Assembly (NCBI GenBank): GCA_030538085.1
Contig: JAUNUR010000019.1
Coordinates: 1-46,151 of the forward strand
Length of the DNA: 46,151 bases
DNA from: Pseudomonadota bacterium
GTDB lineage: Bacteria > Pseudomonadota > Gammaproteobacteria > Burkholderiales > Burkholderiaceae_C
Reading direction: 5' to 3'
Shown piece by piece: positions 26,562 to 35,136 of this stretch. Position 1 is the first letter of the stretch. The number at the start of each line of letters is the position of its first letter. The translations under genes and the position numbers were made by a program. The notes under the pieces were generated by a model that worked only from the letters and a program-made list of their open reading frames with translations, had not been told where the DNA came from and searched no databases.

Positions 26562-27509
26562 TCAGGGGTTCAGCGTGGCGAGCTGCTTGTCGATCTCGGC
26601 CAGGCGCGCTTTCTTGTCGGCGTCGGCCAGCGTGGCATCGGCCTCGATCTTGTTGCGCTTGCCGAACAGGTCGAGCTGGCGGATCGGCGTGAGCTGCGCG
26701 TTGCTGGAAGGCTTGAAGCCCGAGAGCTTGGAGATCTTCATCACGACCTCCTTCTCGCGCGGGTCGGTCTTGGCGTAGTTGTAGAAGAAGTCCTTCAGCT
26801 TGGCCTTGACCGGCTCGGGCAGGTTCTTGCTCATCACCAGCGGGTCCAGCGGGATCAGCGGCGAGGTCCACACCACCTTGATGTCCTTGAACTTCTCGGC
26901 GTGGCGTTTTTCGACCTTCTCCAGGTTCTCGCTGTTGTTGGTGGCCACGTCGACCTGCTTGTTGGCCACCGCCAGGGCATTGGTCTCATGGTTGGCGTTG
27001 CGCACGATCTTGAAGTGCGCCTTGGGGTCGATGCCGTTCTTGGTGAAGGCGTAGAAGCCCGGCACCAGGAAGCCCGAGGTGGAGTTGGGATCGCCATTGC
27101 CGAAGCTCAGGCTCTTGCCGTTCTTCAGCACGTCGTCCAGCGTGTTCAGGGGGCTGTCCTTGTGCACGATCAGGTGCGAGTAGTAGCCCTGCGAGCCGTC
27201 GGCGTTGACCATCTGCGCGAACACCTCGCCATTGGCGCGGTCCACTGCCTCCATGGCCGACTTGTTGCCCAGCCAGGCCACGTGCACCTTGTTGAAGCGC
27301 ATGCCCTCGATGATGCCGGCGTAGTCGGGCGCGAAGAAGGCGGTGACCTTGTAGCCGGTCTGCTTGGCCATGTCGTCGATCAGCGGCTGCCAGTCGGCCT
27401 TGAGGTTCTGGGTCGCCTCGGTGGAGATCAGACCCAGGTTGATTTCCTGCGCCATGGCGCCGGTGAAAGCCAGGCCCAGGCCCAGCGCGGCGATGCAATG
27501 CTTGATCAT
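26562..27509 (-). CDS. phnD: Phosphonate-binding periplasmic protein PhnD
   Basis: A 315-residue precursor with a signal peptide (MIKHCIAALGLGLAFTGAMA, cut before QEINLGLIS). The mature protein matches PhnD: APDYAGIIEGMRFNKVHVAW, GNKSAMEAVDRANGEVFAQM, GDPNSTSGFLVPGFYAF and WTSPLIPLDPLVMSKNLP. It captures phosphonates for the PhnE permease. The ATG at 27509 with AAGAGG upstream is used; the frame extends to 27638 but that part is repeat sequence. Confidence 0.95.
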   Translation of the reverse strand: MIKHCIAALGLGLAFTGAMAQEINLGLISTEATQNLKADWQPLIDDMAKQTGYKVTAFFAPDYAGIIEGMRFNKVHVAWLGNKSAMEAVDRANGEVFAQMVNADGSQGYYSHLIVHKDSPLNTLDDVLKNGKSLSFGNGDPNSTSGFLVPGFYAFTKNGIDPKAHFKIVRNANHETNALAVANKQVDVATNNSENLEKVEKRHAEKFKDIKVVWTSPLIPLDPLVMSKNLPEPVKAKLKDFFYNYAKTDPREKEVVMKISKLSGFKPSSNAQLTPIRQLDLFGKRNKIEADATLADADKKARLAEIDKQLATLNP

Positions 27510-27600
27510 GAAAATGCCTCTTGAGGAATTGAAGGGGGTTGTTGAAGAGCGTCGCGGACGGCGCCGGACGGGCGTCGATTCATGCCGTATTGCGTTCAGT

Positions 27601-27660
27601 TCGATGACGAATGACCGCGGCTGGCGCCGCGAAGTCATTTGTCATCTGTCAGTTGTCATC
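27601..27660. repeat. GTCATTTGTCATC-family repeat overlapping the phnC stop
   Basis: GATGACGAATGACCGCGG, then CTGGCGCCGCG and GTCATTTGTCATC. The phnC stop codon (27656-27658) lies within its right end. Confidence 0.6.
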
Positions 27661-28531
27661 CCGTGCAACAGGCCGCCAGCGGCAGCGCGCCCGACCAGGA
27701 CGGCACCGCCGCCGGGGCCGGCGACGGCGCGTGGCCCTGCAACTGGGACTGGGTGCTCAGCAGCTCGTCGGCCTGCATGCCGTAGAGCTCGCGCAGCAGC
27801 GCGGGGGTGAGCTGCGCCGACGGGCCGTCGTAGACCACGCGGCCCTCGTGCAGCGCCACCACGCGCGGGCAGTAGCGCAGCGCCATGTCCACCTGGTGCA
27901 GCGAGACGACGACGGTGCAGCCGTCCTCGGCGTTGATGCGGGACAAGATGTCCATCACCTTGCGCGAGGATTCGGGGTCGAGCGAGGCGATCGGCTCGTC
28001 GGCCAGCACCACGCGGGCGCCCTGCACCAGCGCGCGGGCGATGGCGGCGCGCTGCTGCTGCCCGCCCGAGAGCGTGGACGCGCGCTGCGCATGGCACTCG
28101 GCGATGCCCACGCGGGCCAGCGCCTCCAGCCCCAGCCGGCGCTCCTGCGGCGTGAACCAGCGCAGCAGGCCGCGCCACATCGGCATGCAGTGCAGGCGGC
28201 CCACCAGCACGTTGACCAGCACCGGCAGCCGGTCCACCAGGTTGAACTGCTGGAACACGAAGCCGACGCGGGCGCGGGTCTTGCGGATGCCCCGGTGGAT
28301 GCGGCCCTCGGACTGCACGCACTGGCCGTTGATCTCGACCAGCGAACCCGGATGGGCATCGCCGGCCACCAGCCCCGCCACGTGGCGCAGCAGCGTGGAC
28401 TTGCCGGAGCCCGAGGCGCCGATCAGCGCCACCATCTCGCCCGGGTTGACGCGCAGGTGGATGTCGCGCAAGGCATGCTTGCCATTGCCGAAATGCTTGT
28501 TCAGGCGCTCGATGCGCAAGGCAGGCGTCAT
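27656..28531 (-). CDS. phnC: Phosphonate ABC transporter ATP-binding protein PhnC
   Basis: A 291-residue ABC ATPase for phosphonate import. It has Walker [10 protein letters not shown], the Q-loop in [16 protein letters not shown] (PhnC-typical), signature [18 protein letters not shown], Walker [14 protein letters not shown] and H-loop [13 protein letters not shown]. The ATG at 28531 with GGGAGA upstream is preferred to the longer frame. The C-terminal tail after about residue 260 ([12 protein letters not shown]) is longer than usual and runs into a repeat that provides the stop codon. It is the first gene of phnC-D-E, with a PhnF-like operator and a Pho box just upstream. Confidence 0.94.
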   Translation of the reverse strand: MTPALRIERLNKHFGNGKHALRDIHLRVNPGEMVALIGASGSGKSTLLRHVAGLVAGDAHPGSLVEINGQCVQSEGRIHRGIRKTRARVGFVFQQFNLVDRLPVLVNVLVGRLHCMPMWRGLLRWFTPQERRLGLEALARVGIAECHAQRASTLSGGQQQRAAIARALVQGARVVLADEPIASLDPESSRKVMDILSRINAEDGCTVVVSLHQVDMALRYCPRVVALHEGRVVYDGPSAQLTPALLRELYGMQADELLSTQSQLQGHAPSPAPAAVPSWSGALPLAACCTG

Positions 28532-28547
28532 GAGTGGATCTCCCAAG

Positions 28548-28559
28548 TCATCTAGACAA
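28548..28559 (-). promoter_or_regulatory. Probable PhnF operator upstream of phnC
   Basis: TCATCTAGACAA differs at two positions from the perfect palindrome TTGTCTAGACAA found between phnG and phnF. It lies 17 bases before the phnC start, so a bound repressor would block the transporter operon. Confidence 0.6.
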
Positions 28560-28579
28560 CATGAGTGTGCGCAGGGTGT

Positions 28580-28597
28580 GTGACAGTGGTTTGACGC
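28580..28597 (-). promoter_or_regulatory. Probable Pho box upstream of phnC
   Basis: The top strand GTGACAGTGGTTTGACGC aligns with the pstS box GTGACAGTTTTGTGACGT: CTGTCAC and CGTCA half sites with the same spacing on the phnC strand. It lies about 49 bases before the phnC start. Confidence 0.6.
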
Positions 28598-28734
28598 AGC
28601 GTGGCCAAAGGTCATTTCCGGTCACCCTGGAAGCGGCGGCTGGATGCGCCCGAGCGTGCCGTGATGGGCGTGTCAGGCAAGGACAAGCGACCGCCGCTTG
28701 GGCAGCGAGCCAGCGCGATGCGATCGGTCGCGTG

Positions 28735-28962
28735 GCGTGCTTACCCAACAAGTGATCGTCATCAACGCTGCGGAAACCAGCACTCTTGAAGGGAAAGGAA
28801 AACACTTGAAGTGTTGGCGCGCCCGGCTCCCTCTCCCGCATGCGGGAGAGGGTTGGGGTGAGGGCAACGACGCATCGCCATGAAGCAGGTGCAGTCACGA
28901 TGCCTGCGGCATCGCCCCCCTCACCCCAGCCCTCTCCCCCCTTCGGGTGGAGAGGGGGTGTA
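28735..28962. repeat. Tandem duplication, copy 1 (228 bp)
   Basis: Starts GCGTGCTTACCCAACAAGTG. Copy 2 begins 228 bases later and is nearly identical. Each unit holds an AACACTT-G-AAGTGTT palindrome and two CTCTCCC/GGGAGAG-type repeats (28829-28864 and about 28918-28958) in opposite orientation. No ORF inside is credible. Confidence 0.85.
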
Positions 28963-29185
28963 GCGTGCTCACCCAACAAATGATCGTCATCGAAGCCGCA
29001 GAAGCCAGCACTCTTGAAGAAAAAGGAAAACACTTGAAGTGTTGGCGCGCCCGGCTCCCTCTCCCGCATGCGGGAGAGGGTTGGGGTGAGGGCAACGACG
29101 CATCGCCATGAAGCAGGTGCAGTCACGATGCCTGCGGCATCGCCCCCCTCACCCCAGCCCTCTTCCCCCTTCGGGTGGAGAGGGA
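28963..29185. repeat. Tandem duplication, copy 2
   Basis: Starts GCGTGCTCACCCAACAAATG. It carries the same palindrome and the same two repeat units as copy 1, with scattered substitutions mostly in the first 60 bases. Together with copy 1 it fills most of the 729-base gap between phnC and phnM. Confidence 0.85.
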
Positions 29186-29260
29186 ATGTCAGGGGGCTGG
29201 CTTGCAAGTGCTTTGCTTTCTCAACATTCATGCGGGTTGCCCAAGGACAGCACACCAGGC

Positions 29261-30418
29261 TCACAACACCCGGCGCCCTTCGCGCCAGGCCGCGCGCACC
29301 ACCGCCTGGCGCTGGCCCCGTGGCAGGTCCACCATGCGCACCTGGATCAGGTCTGCGCGCAGCCCCGGCGCCAGCGTGCCGCGATCCGCCAGGCCCGTGG
29401 CCTGAGCGGGGTTGTGAGTCACCAGCCGCACGGCTTGCGGCAGGGTCAGCAGCTCGTCGTCCACCAGCCGGACCACGGCGCTCAGCAGGCTGCCGGGTAC
29501 GTAGTCGGACGAGAGGATGTCCAGCAGGCCCTGGCGCACCAACTCGGCCGCGGCCACGTTGCCCGAATGCGAGCCGCCGCGTACCACGTTGGGCCCGCCC
29601 ATCACGTTGCACATGCCGCGCTCGTGCGCGGCGCGCGCGGCCAGCACGGTGGTAGGGAACTCCGACATGCAGGCCCCCTCGCCATGCGACTGCTCCACGT
29701 GCGCCAGCGTGGTGTCGTCGTGGCTGGCCAGCGCGATGCCGTGTTGGCGGCAGTAATCGACGAAGTACTGGCGGTGCGGCTCGGCGTATTGCGCCTGCAG
29801 CTTGGCGGCATGTGCCACCTGGTATTCGAACTTCTCTTGCGACCAGCCCTTCTTGCCGGTGTAGTACACGCGGGCGTGCTCGATGTTCTCCCACTGGCGC
29901 TGACCCGGCGTGTGGTCCATCAGCGAGATCAGGCGCACCAGCGGGTGTTGGGCGAACGGCGCGAACAGCTCGATGGTGTTGGGTGCCGGCAGCTCGCAGC
30001 GCACGTGCAGGAAGTGATCGGCGCGCAGCACATCGACCCGCTCACAGTGGGTCAGCGCATCCACCACCGCGCCCCAGGCCGTGCCGCGCAGGCTTTCATG
30101 GTCGGCGTCGCCCACGCCCAGCGCGTCGAACACGGTGGTGATGCCGGCGGCCACGATCTCGGCGTCGTGCGCCAGCAGCGCCGGGGTTTCGGCCCACTGC
30201 ACCTTGGGGCGCGGCATCATGTGCCGCTCCAGGTTGTCGGTGTGCATCTCCACCAGGCCCGGCATCAGGTAGTCGCCCTCCAGGTCGATGGCGTTGGGCG
30301 CCGCCGTCAGACCGCCATCCACCTGGCGGATCAGGCCGTCCGTGGCACTCAGGCAGCCCGCGATCACCTCGTCGGCCAGCACCAGCCGGGCGTTGGAAAA
30401 TAGCAATTCGCCGCTCAT
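29261..30418 (-). CDS. phnM: Ribose 1-methylphosphonate 5-triphosphate diphosphatase PhnM
   Basis: A 385-residue amidohydrolase-fold enzyme that removes pyrophosphate from ribose 1-methylphosphonate 5-triphosphate, the step before C-P bond cleavage. Metal-ligand motifs are PGLVEMHTDNLERHMMPRP, DHTPGQRQ and ALASHDDTT; MGGPNVVRGGSHSGN and DILSSDYVPGSLL are also typical. The ATG at 30418 overlaps the phnL stop (ATGA). It is the last gene of the lyase operon; downstream lies the tandem repeat block. Confidence 0.95.
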   Translation of the reverse strand: MSGELLFSNARLVLADEVIAGCLSATDGLIRQVDGGLTAAPNAIDLEGDYLMPGLVEMHTDNLERHMMPRPKVQWAETPALLAHDAEIVAAGITTVFDALGVGDADHESLRGTAWGAVVDALTHCERVDVLRADHFLHVRCELPAPNTIELFAPFAQHPLVRLISLMDHTPGQRQWENIEHARVYYTGKKGWSQEKFEYQVAHAAKLQAQYAEPHRQYFVDYCRQHGIALASHDDTTLAHVEQSHGEGACMSEFPTTVLAARAAHERGMCNVMGGPNVVRGGSHSGNVAAAELVRQGLLDILSSDYVPGSLLSAVVRLVDDELLTLPQAVRLVTHNPAQATGLADRGTLAPGLRADLIQVRMVDLPRGQRQAVVRAAWREGRRVL

Positions 30419-31137
30419 GACTTGCTCCTGAATTGCGCCACGTCGACCCGCCGCGTGGCCACCGCGTCGCCGACGGCGCGGTCGTGAAAGATGCCGATCA
30501 GCGCCGCGCCGGCGCCGCGCGCCTCGTTCATCAGCTCTACCACCGTCCGCGTGTTGGCGGCGTCGAGCGAGGCGCTGGGTTCGTCCAGCAGCAGCAGTGG
30601 CCGCGGCTTGATGAACCCGCGCGCGATGTTGATGCGCTGCTGCTCGCCGCCCGAGAAGGTGGCCGGCGGCAGGCACCACAGGCGCTCGGGAATGCGCAGG
30701 CGCGCCAGCAGCGCGCGCGCCGCCTCGCGTGCGCGGTCGATGGCGGCCTGGTCGTCGCCGGCGTCCTCCAGCAGCGGCTCGGCCACCACGTCCACCGCCG
30801 GCACGCGCGGGATCACGCGCAGGAACTGGCTGACGTAGCCCATGGTGTGGCGCCGGATCTGCGCCACCTCGCGCGGCGTGGCCTGGGTCACGTCCACGCT
30901 GCCGCCCCGCGCGTCGCGCACCCGGATGTGGCCGCTGCTGACGCGGTAGTTGGCATAGATGAGCTTGAGCAAGGTGCTCTTGCCCATGCCGGAAGGCCCG
31001 TCCAGCACCACGCACTCGCCGGGCGAGAGCCTGAGGTTGACGTCGTCCAGCACGGGCAGCGCGGCCCCCTGCTGGTGGTGCAAGGTGAAGTGCTTGCTGA
31101 CCCGCGTGAGTTCAAGCATGGCGTTGAAGGCGTTCAT
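30415..31137 (-). CDS. phnL: Phosphonate C-P lyase system ABC protein PhnL
   Basis: A 240-residue ABC-type ATPase needed for the C-P lyase pathway but not part of a membrane transporter. It has Walker A GPSGMGKST, the segment HTMGYVSQFLRVIPRVPAVD, signature TFSGGEQQRINIARGFI, Walker B LLLLDEPSASLDA and FHDRAV at the H-loop. The start at 31137 overlaps the phnK stop as ATGA; a Met at 31119 is an alternative. Confidence 0.94.
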   Translation of the reverse strand: MNAFNAMLELTRVSKHFTLHHQQGAALPVLDDVNLRLSPGECVVLDGPSGMGKSTLLKLIYANYRVSSGHIRVRDARGGSVDVTQATPREVAQIRRHTMGYVSQFLRVIPRVPAVDVVAEPLLEDAGDDQAAIDRAREAARALLARLRIPERLWCLPPATFSGGEQQRINIARGFIKPRPLLLLDEPSASLDAANTRTVVELMNEARGAGAALIGIFHDRAVGDAVATRRVDVAQFRSKS

Positions 31138-31922
31138 GGCGTCAGTACGGAGGACACGAGCAATTGCGTGTACGGGTGCTGGGGGTCGTCGAGCACCTGG
31201 TCGGTCAGGCCGGCCTCGACCACGTGGCCGCGCTGCATCACGATCATTCGCTGAGCCAGCAGCCGCGCCACCGCCAAGTCGTGCGTCACCACGATGGCGG
31301 CCAACTGCATCTGCCGGGTGAGCTGGCGCAGCAGATCCAGCAGCCGGGCCTGCACCGACACGTCCAGGCCGCTGGTCGGCTCGTCCATGAACACCAGGCG
31401 CGGCGAGGTGACCAGGTTGCGCGCGATCTGCAGGCGCTGGCGCATGCCGCCCGAGAAGCTGCGCGGCGTGTCGTCGATGCGGGCGGGGTCGATCTCCACC
31501 CGCTCCAGCCACTGCTGCGCGGTGGCGCGCAACTGCCCGTAGTGGCGCTGGCCCAGGCCCATCAGGCGCTCGGCGATGTTGGCGCCCGCCGTCACGTCCA
31601 TGCGCAGGCCGTCGGCGGCGTGCTGGTGCACGAAGCCCCAGTCGGTGCGCGCCAGCAGGCGCTGCTCGGCCTGCGACATGGCGTGCACGTTGCGCATGCA
31701 CTGGTCCAGCCCGCGGAACTCGACGCTGCCCGCATCGGGCGCAAGGCGTGCCGCCAGCGTGTTGAGCAAGGTGGTCTTGCCCGAGCCGGACTCGCCCACC
31801 ACGGCCAGCACCTCGCCCGGCCACAGGTCGAACGACGCCTCGTGCAGGGCCACGCGGTGGCCGTAGCGCTTGGCCGCGCCGCGCACGGACAGCAGGGGTT
31901 CGATACCAACGCGGGCGTTCAT
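31134..31922 (-). CDS. phnK: Phosphonate C-P lyase system ABC protein PhnK
   Basis: A 262-residue ABC ATPase that in E. coli binds the PhnGHIJ core complex. It has Walker A GESGSGKTT, DWGFVHQHAADGLRM at the Q-loop (PhnK-typical), signature SFSGGMRQRLQIARNLV, Walker B LVFMDEPTSGLDV, H-loop VTHDLAVARLL and the C-terminal DDPQHPYTQLLVSSVL. ATGA overlaps link it to phnJ upstream and phnL downstream. Confidence 0.95.
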   Translation of the reverse strand: MNARVGIEPLLSVRGAAKRYGHRVALHEASFDLWPGEVLAVVGESGSGKTTLLNTLAARLAPDAGSVEFRGLDQCMRNVHAMSQAEQRLLARTDWGFVHQHAADGLRMDVTAGANIAERLMGLGQRHYGQLRATAQQWLERVEIDPARIDDTPRSFSGGMRQRLQIARNLVTSPRLVFMDEPTSGLDVSVQARLLDLLRQLTRQMQLAAIVVTHDLAVARLLAQRMIVMQRGHVVEAGLTDQVLDDPQHPYTQLLVSSVLTP

Positions 31923-32839
31923 GCGGCCTCCCGCAGCGGCCCGGCGGCTTTGGCTCTTTCCGCGTGGTCGGCCTGGCGCGCCTGGCAGTACTCGGAGTCC
32001 GAGCACACGTGCATGCGGCCACCGGCATCGTCGGTGATGATTTCGTCCAGGAAGCTGTCGGTGGCGCCGCACAGCGCACAGGGCGTGTCCCAGCGCTGGA
32101 CTTCGAACGGGTGGTCATCGAACGCCAGGCTCTCCACCGGCGTGTAGGGCGGCACGGCGTAGATGCGCTTCTCGCGCCCGGCCCCGAACAACTGCAGCGC
32201 GGGGTTCATGTGCATCTTGGGGTTGTCGAACTTGGGGATCGGCGACGGCGCCATCACGTAGCGGCCATTGACCATCACCGGGTAGTCATAAGTGGTGGCG
32301 ATGTGGCCGTAGCGCGCGATGTCCTCGTACAGCTTGACGTGCATGAGGCCGTACTCGGCCAGGCTGTGCAGCATCCGCGTTTCGGACTCGCGCGGTTCCA
32401 GGCGCTGCATGGGCTCGGGCAGCGGCACCTGGTAGACCAGGATCTGCCCCTCGGCCAGCGGCGTTTCGGGGATGCGGTGGCGCGTCTGGATGACGGTGGC
32501 GGCGGGGGTCGAGGTGGTCACCTCGATGCCCGTCGTGCGCTGAAAGAAGCGGCGGATGTTGACCGCGTTGACGGTGTCGTCGGAGCCCTGGTCGATCACC
32601 TTCAGGCGATCCCGCGGACCGATGACGGCCGCCGTCACCTGGATGCCGCCGGTGCCCCAGCCGTAGGGCAGCGGCATCTCGCGCGAGCCGAACGGCACCT
32701 GGTAGCCGGGGATGGCGACCGCCTTCAGGATGGCGCGGCGGATCATGCGCTTGGTACGCTCGTCCAGGTAGGCGAAGTTGTGGTGTTCGTCGGTGCCGGC
32801 GGCCGGCATCGGCGGCAGGGGTTCACGCGGCGCGTTCAT
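31919..32839 (-). CDS. phnJ: C-P lyase catalytic subunit PhnJ (radical SAM)
   Basis: A 306-residue enzyme that cleaves the carbon-phosphorus bond of ribose 1-methylphosphonate 5-phosphate by radical chemistry. Cys254, Cys257, Cys279 and Cys285 have exactly the spacing of the E. coli cysteine set (CxxC, then +22, then +6). Gly45 in IPGYQVPFGSREMPLPYG corresponds to the glycyl-radical site Gly32 of E. coli. The N-terminus is about 13 residues longer than in E. coli. It overlaps phnI and phnK by ATGA. Confidence 0.97.
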   Translation of the reverse strand: MNAPREPLPPMPAAGTDEHHNFAYLDERTKRMIRRAILKAVAIPGYQVPFGSREMPLPYGWGTGGIQVTAAVIGPRDRLKVIDQGSDDTVNAVNIRRFFQRTTGIEVTTSTPAATVIQTRHRIPETPLAEGQILVYQVPLPEPMQRLEPRESETRMLHSLAEYGLMHVKLYEDIARYGHIATTYDYPVMVNGRYVMAPSPIPKFDNPKMHMNPALQLFGAGREKRIYAVPPYTPVESLAFDDHPFEVQRWDTPCALCGATDSFLDEIITDDAGGRMHVCSDSEYCQARQADHAERAKAAGPLREAA

Positions 32840-33933
32840 GCGGCCTCCTCGTCATGGGTGGTCGGCGCCGCGCGCATGCGCCGGACCAGTTCAAGTTCGG
32901 ACTGGAAGTCCACGTAGTGCGGCAGTTTCAGATGCTGCACGAAACCCGATGCCTCCAGGCTGTCGCTGTGCGAGAGCACGAACTCCTGCATCTGCGCCGG
33001 CGACTCGACCGGCTCGCCCAATTCGGGCGCGCGCAAGGCGCGGTCCACCAGACTCATCGCCATGGCCTTGCGCTCGCAATGGCCGAAGGTCAGGCCGTAG
33101 CCGCGCGTGAACTGAGGCGGCTCGGTCTTGCTGCCGGCGAACTGGTTGACCATGTCGCATTCGGTGACCTCGATGTCGCCGATCGAGATGGCGAAACCCA
33201 GCTCCTCGGGCACCACCTCCACCGCCACCTGGCCCAGTCGCAGCTCGCCCACGAAGGGGTGGCTGTGGGCATAGCCGCGCTGGGTGGAATAGGCCATGGC
33301 GAGCAGAAAACCCTCGTCGCCGCGCGCCAGGTTCTGCAGCCGGGTCGATCGCCCGGCCGGAAAGCGCAGCGGCTGCCGGGTCAGGTCGACTGGTGGCAGC
33401 TCGGCGCCCGAGGCACGTTCCGTCTCGATCAGGCCCTCGTGGTTGAGCAGCTCGACCACCTTGGGCGGCGGCGACGCCGGCGTGGCGGCCCGCGCCGTGT
33501 CCGCGCCGGTGGTGGCCCGCGCGCCCTCGACCAGCAACTGGAAGTCCAGCAGCCGTTGCGTGTAGTCGTAGGTCGGCCCCAGCACCTGGCCGCCGGGTAA
33601 GTCCTTGAAGGTGGCCGAGATACGCCGCGCCGGCGCCATGCGCCCGGTGTCCAGCGGCTGGGTCGTGCCCAGGCGGGGCAGCGTGGCGCGGTAGGCACGC
33701 AGCAGGAAAATGGCCTCGGCCAGATCGCCCGCCGCCTGCTTGATGGCCAGCGCGGCCAGCTCGGGGTCGTAGACCGAGCCCTCGGTCATCACGCGGTCCA
33801 CGGCCAGCTTCAACTGGCTGCGGATCTGGTCCACGCTCAGCTCCGGCAGCGCCGGGTCGCCGCGCCGTTGTTCGGCCAGCCGTTCATAGCTGGCCAGGAT
33901 GGCGGTCTCACCGCCCTTGACGGCCACGTACAT
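32836..33933 (-). CDS. phnI: C-P lyase core subunit PhnI
   Basis: A 365-residue core subunit that, with PhnG, H and L, couples methylphosphonate to ATP-derived ribose triphosphate. It begins MYVAVKGGETAI and contains YSTQRGYAHSHPFVGELRLG, DIEVTECDMVNQFAGS and GYGLTFGHCERKAMAMSLVD, all family hallmarks. The stop overlaps the phnJ start. An alanine-rich segment (about residues 140-155) may be a linker. Confidence 0.96.
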   Translation of the reverse strand: MYVAVKGGETAILASYERLAEQRRGDPALPELSVDQIRSQLKLAVDRVMTEGSVYDPELAALAIKQAAGDLAEAIFLLRAYRATLPRLGTTQPLDTGRMAPARRISATFKDLPGGQVLGPTYDYTQRLLDFQLLVEGARATTGADTARAATPASPPPKVVELLNHEGLIETERASGAELPPVDLTRQPLRFPAGRSTRLQNLARGDEGFLLAMAYSTQRGYAHSHPFVGELRLGQVAVEVVPEELGFAISIGDIEVTECDMVNQFAGSKTEPPQFTRGYGLTFGHCERKAMAMSLVDRALRAPELGEPVESPAQMQEFVLSHSDSLEASGFVQHLKLPHYVDFQSELELVRRMRAAPTTHDEEAA

Positions 33934-33936
33934 CGC

Positions 33937-34560
33937 TCAAACCTCCTCAAGCGCCGCCAGGCGCGTGGTGCGCGGCAGACCGGCCATGGCTTCCCGACGC
34001 ACCAGGAACACGTCCACGCCGCGCGGAAAGCGCGCATGGTTGTCCTGCCATTGCGACTCGAAACCAGCGGGCACGCCGTGCGCGGCCAGGGTCCGCGCGC
34101 CCTGGATCCCAGGCCCGCTCAATTGCCACGACACGCCTTGCGCCCCAGGCCGTGCATCACCCAGTTCCAGCACGCAGGTGGCCGAGCGGTCGGGGTCCTG
34201 GTCGGTGCCCTGGGCCAGTTGGTCGAGCGGCGGACAGTCGTCGCCCTCGGCCACCCAGACGAAGCGCGCCCGCGCCAGCTCGTCCACCAGCGTGCAGCCG
34301 GTGTGAAAGCGCAGCCAGGCCGCCACCGGCGCCTGGCGCAGGCCCGGCGACAGCCACACCGATGTTTCGGCGTCCAGCAAAGCCAGCATCAGCAAGGCCG
34401 CCGCCCTGTGCGCCGCCGCCGGGACGTGCGCCGCCGCGGGCACCGGCGTCCAGCGGCCAGGGTGCGACAGCGCCTGCAACGCGGCGCGAAACACCGCCTG
34501 GCTGCCCGTGGCCTCGTGGTCGAAGCCCGGCCCCACCTGCCTGAGATCGGCGCCGCTCAT
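33937..34560 (-). CDS. phnH: C-P lyase core subunit PhnH
   Basis: A 207-residue core subunit. It has GFDHEATGSQAVFRAALQAL and SHPGRW near the N-terminus, LALLDAETSVWLSP, FHTGC, and LSGPGIQG, followed by the C-terminal FPRGVDVFLVRREAMAGLPR, all characteristic of PhnH. It lies 3 bases from phnI and overlaps phnG by ATGA. Confidence 0.95.
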   Translation of the reverse strand: MSGADLRQVGPGFDHEATGSQAVFRAALQALSHPGRWTPVPAAAHVPAAAHRAAALLMLALLDAETSVWLSPGLRQAPVAAWLRFHTGCTLVDELARARFVWVAEGDDCPPLDQLAQGTDQDPDRSATCVLELGDARPGAQGVSWQLSGPGIQGARTLAAHGVPAGFESQWQDNHARFPRGVDVFLVRREAMAGLPRTTRLAALEEV

Positions 34561-35063
34561 GCCTCGTCCTCCGCGCCGCCATCGGATTCGCGCGCCAGGG
34601 TGAAGAACTCCACCCGCGTGCTGTCGGCACGGGCCTGCGCGCGCGCGCGCTCGTCGGCCAGGTGGCGGGCCACGGCGGGCAGCAGCGTCCGCCGCAGCGG
34701 CGCCTCGGCCCCGGGCGACTGCAGCAGGGCATCGCACAGCGCGGCCAGTTGCGCCTGGCGGTGCGAACGGCCCAGCACGTAGGCCACGCCCACGGCGGCA
34801 TCGTCGTCGGCCCCGGCGGCGCGCAGGGCGCAGCGGGTGACCGTGATCTCGCCCAGGTAAAACGGATCGCCCGTGCCGCCGGCGCGGCCCTGAACCATCA
34901 TCAGCCCGGTCTCGGGCCGGCGCAGCCATTGCGGCGCGGCGGCGGCCTGCTCGCCCAGCGAGCGCTCCATCAGCTCGATGGGCGCCCGCGCCAGCAAGGC
35001 CATCCACTGCTGGCGCGAAACCCGGCCGGAGCCGCCGCCAGTGTTGTCAAATGCGTGAAACAT
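34557..35063 (-). CDS. phnG: C-P lyase core subunit PhnG
   Basis: A 168-residue protein, first in the lyase operon. It has RQQWMALLARAPIELME, PETGLMMVQGRAGGTGDPFY with LGEITVTRCAL, and YVLGRSHRQAQLAALCDAL, matching PhnG. The ATG at 35063 is chosen; an upstream ATG at 35123 would cross the PhnF operator. It diverges from phnF. Confidence 0.94.
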   Translation of the reverse strand: MFHAFDNTGGGSGRVSRQQWMALLARAPIELMERSLGEQAAAAPQWLRRPETGLMMVQGRAGGTGDPFYLGEITVTRCALRAAGADDDAAVGVAYVLGRSHRQAQLAALCDALLQSPGAEAPLRRTLLPAVARHLADERARAQARADSTRVEFFTLARESDGGAEDEA

Positions 35064-35081
35064 ACGCAGCCTATGGTTTGG

Positions 35082-35093
35082 TTGTCTAGACAA
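35082..35093. promoter_or_regulatory. Probable PhnF operator between phnG and phnF
   Basis: TTGTCTAGACAA is a perfect 12-bp palindrome of the kind bound by HutC/PhnF-type GntR regulators. It lies 18 bases from the phnG start and 43 from the phnF start, so one site could control both operons. Confidence 0.7.
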
Positions 35094-35136
35094 TTTGTCC
35101 GTGCGCCGAAGCTTAGATTTCATTCATGTAGGTTTC

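Noticed and set aside
28735-29185. Possible CRISPR array
   Set aside because: There are only two long 228-bp units without alternating short repeats and unique spacers, and no cas genes.
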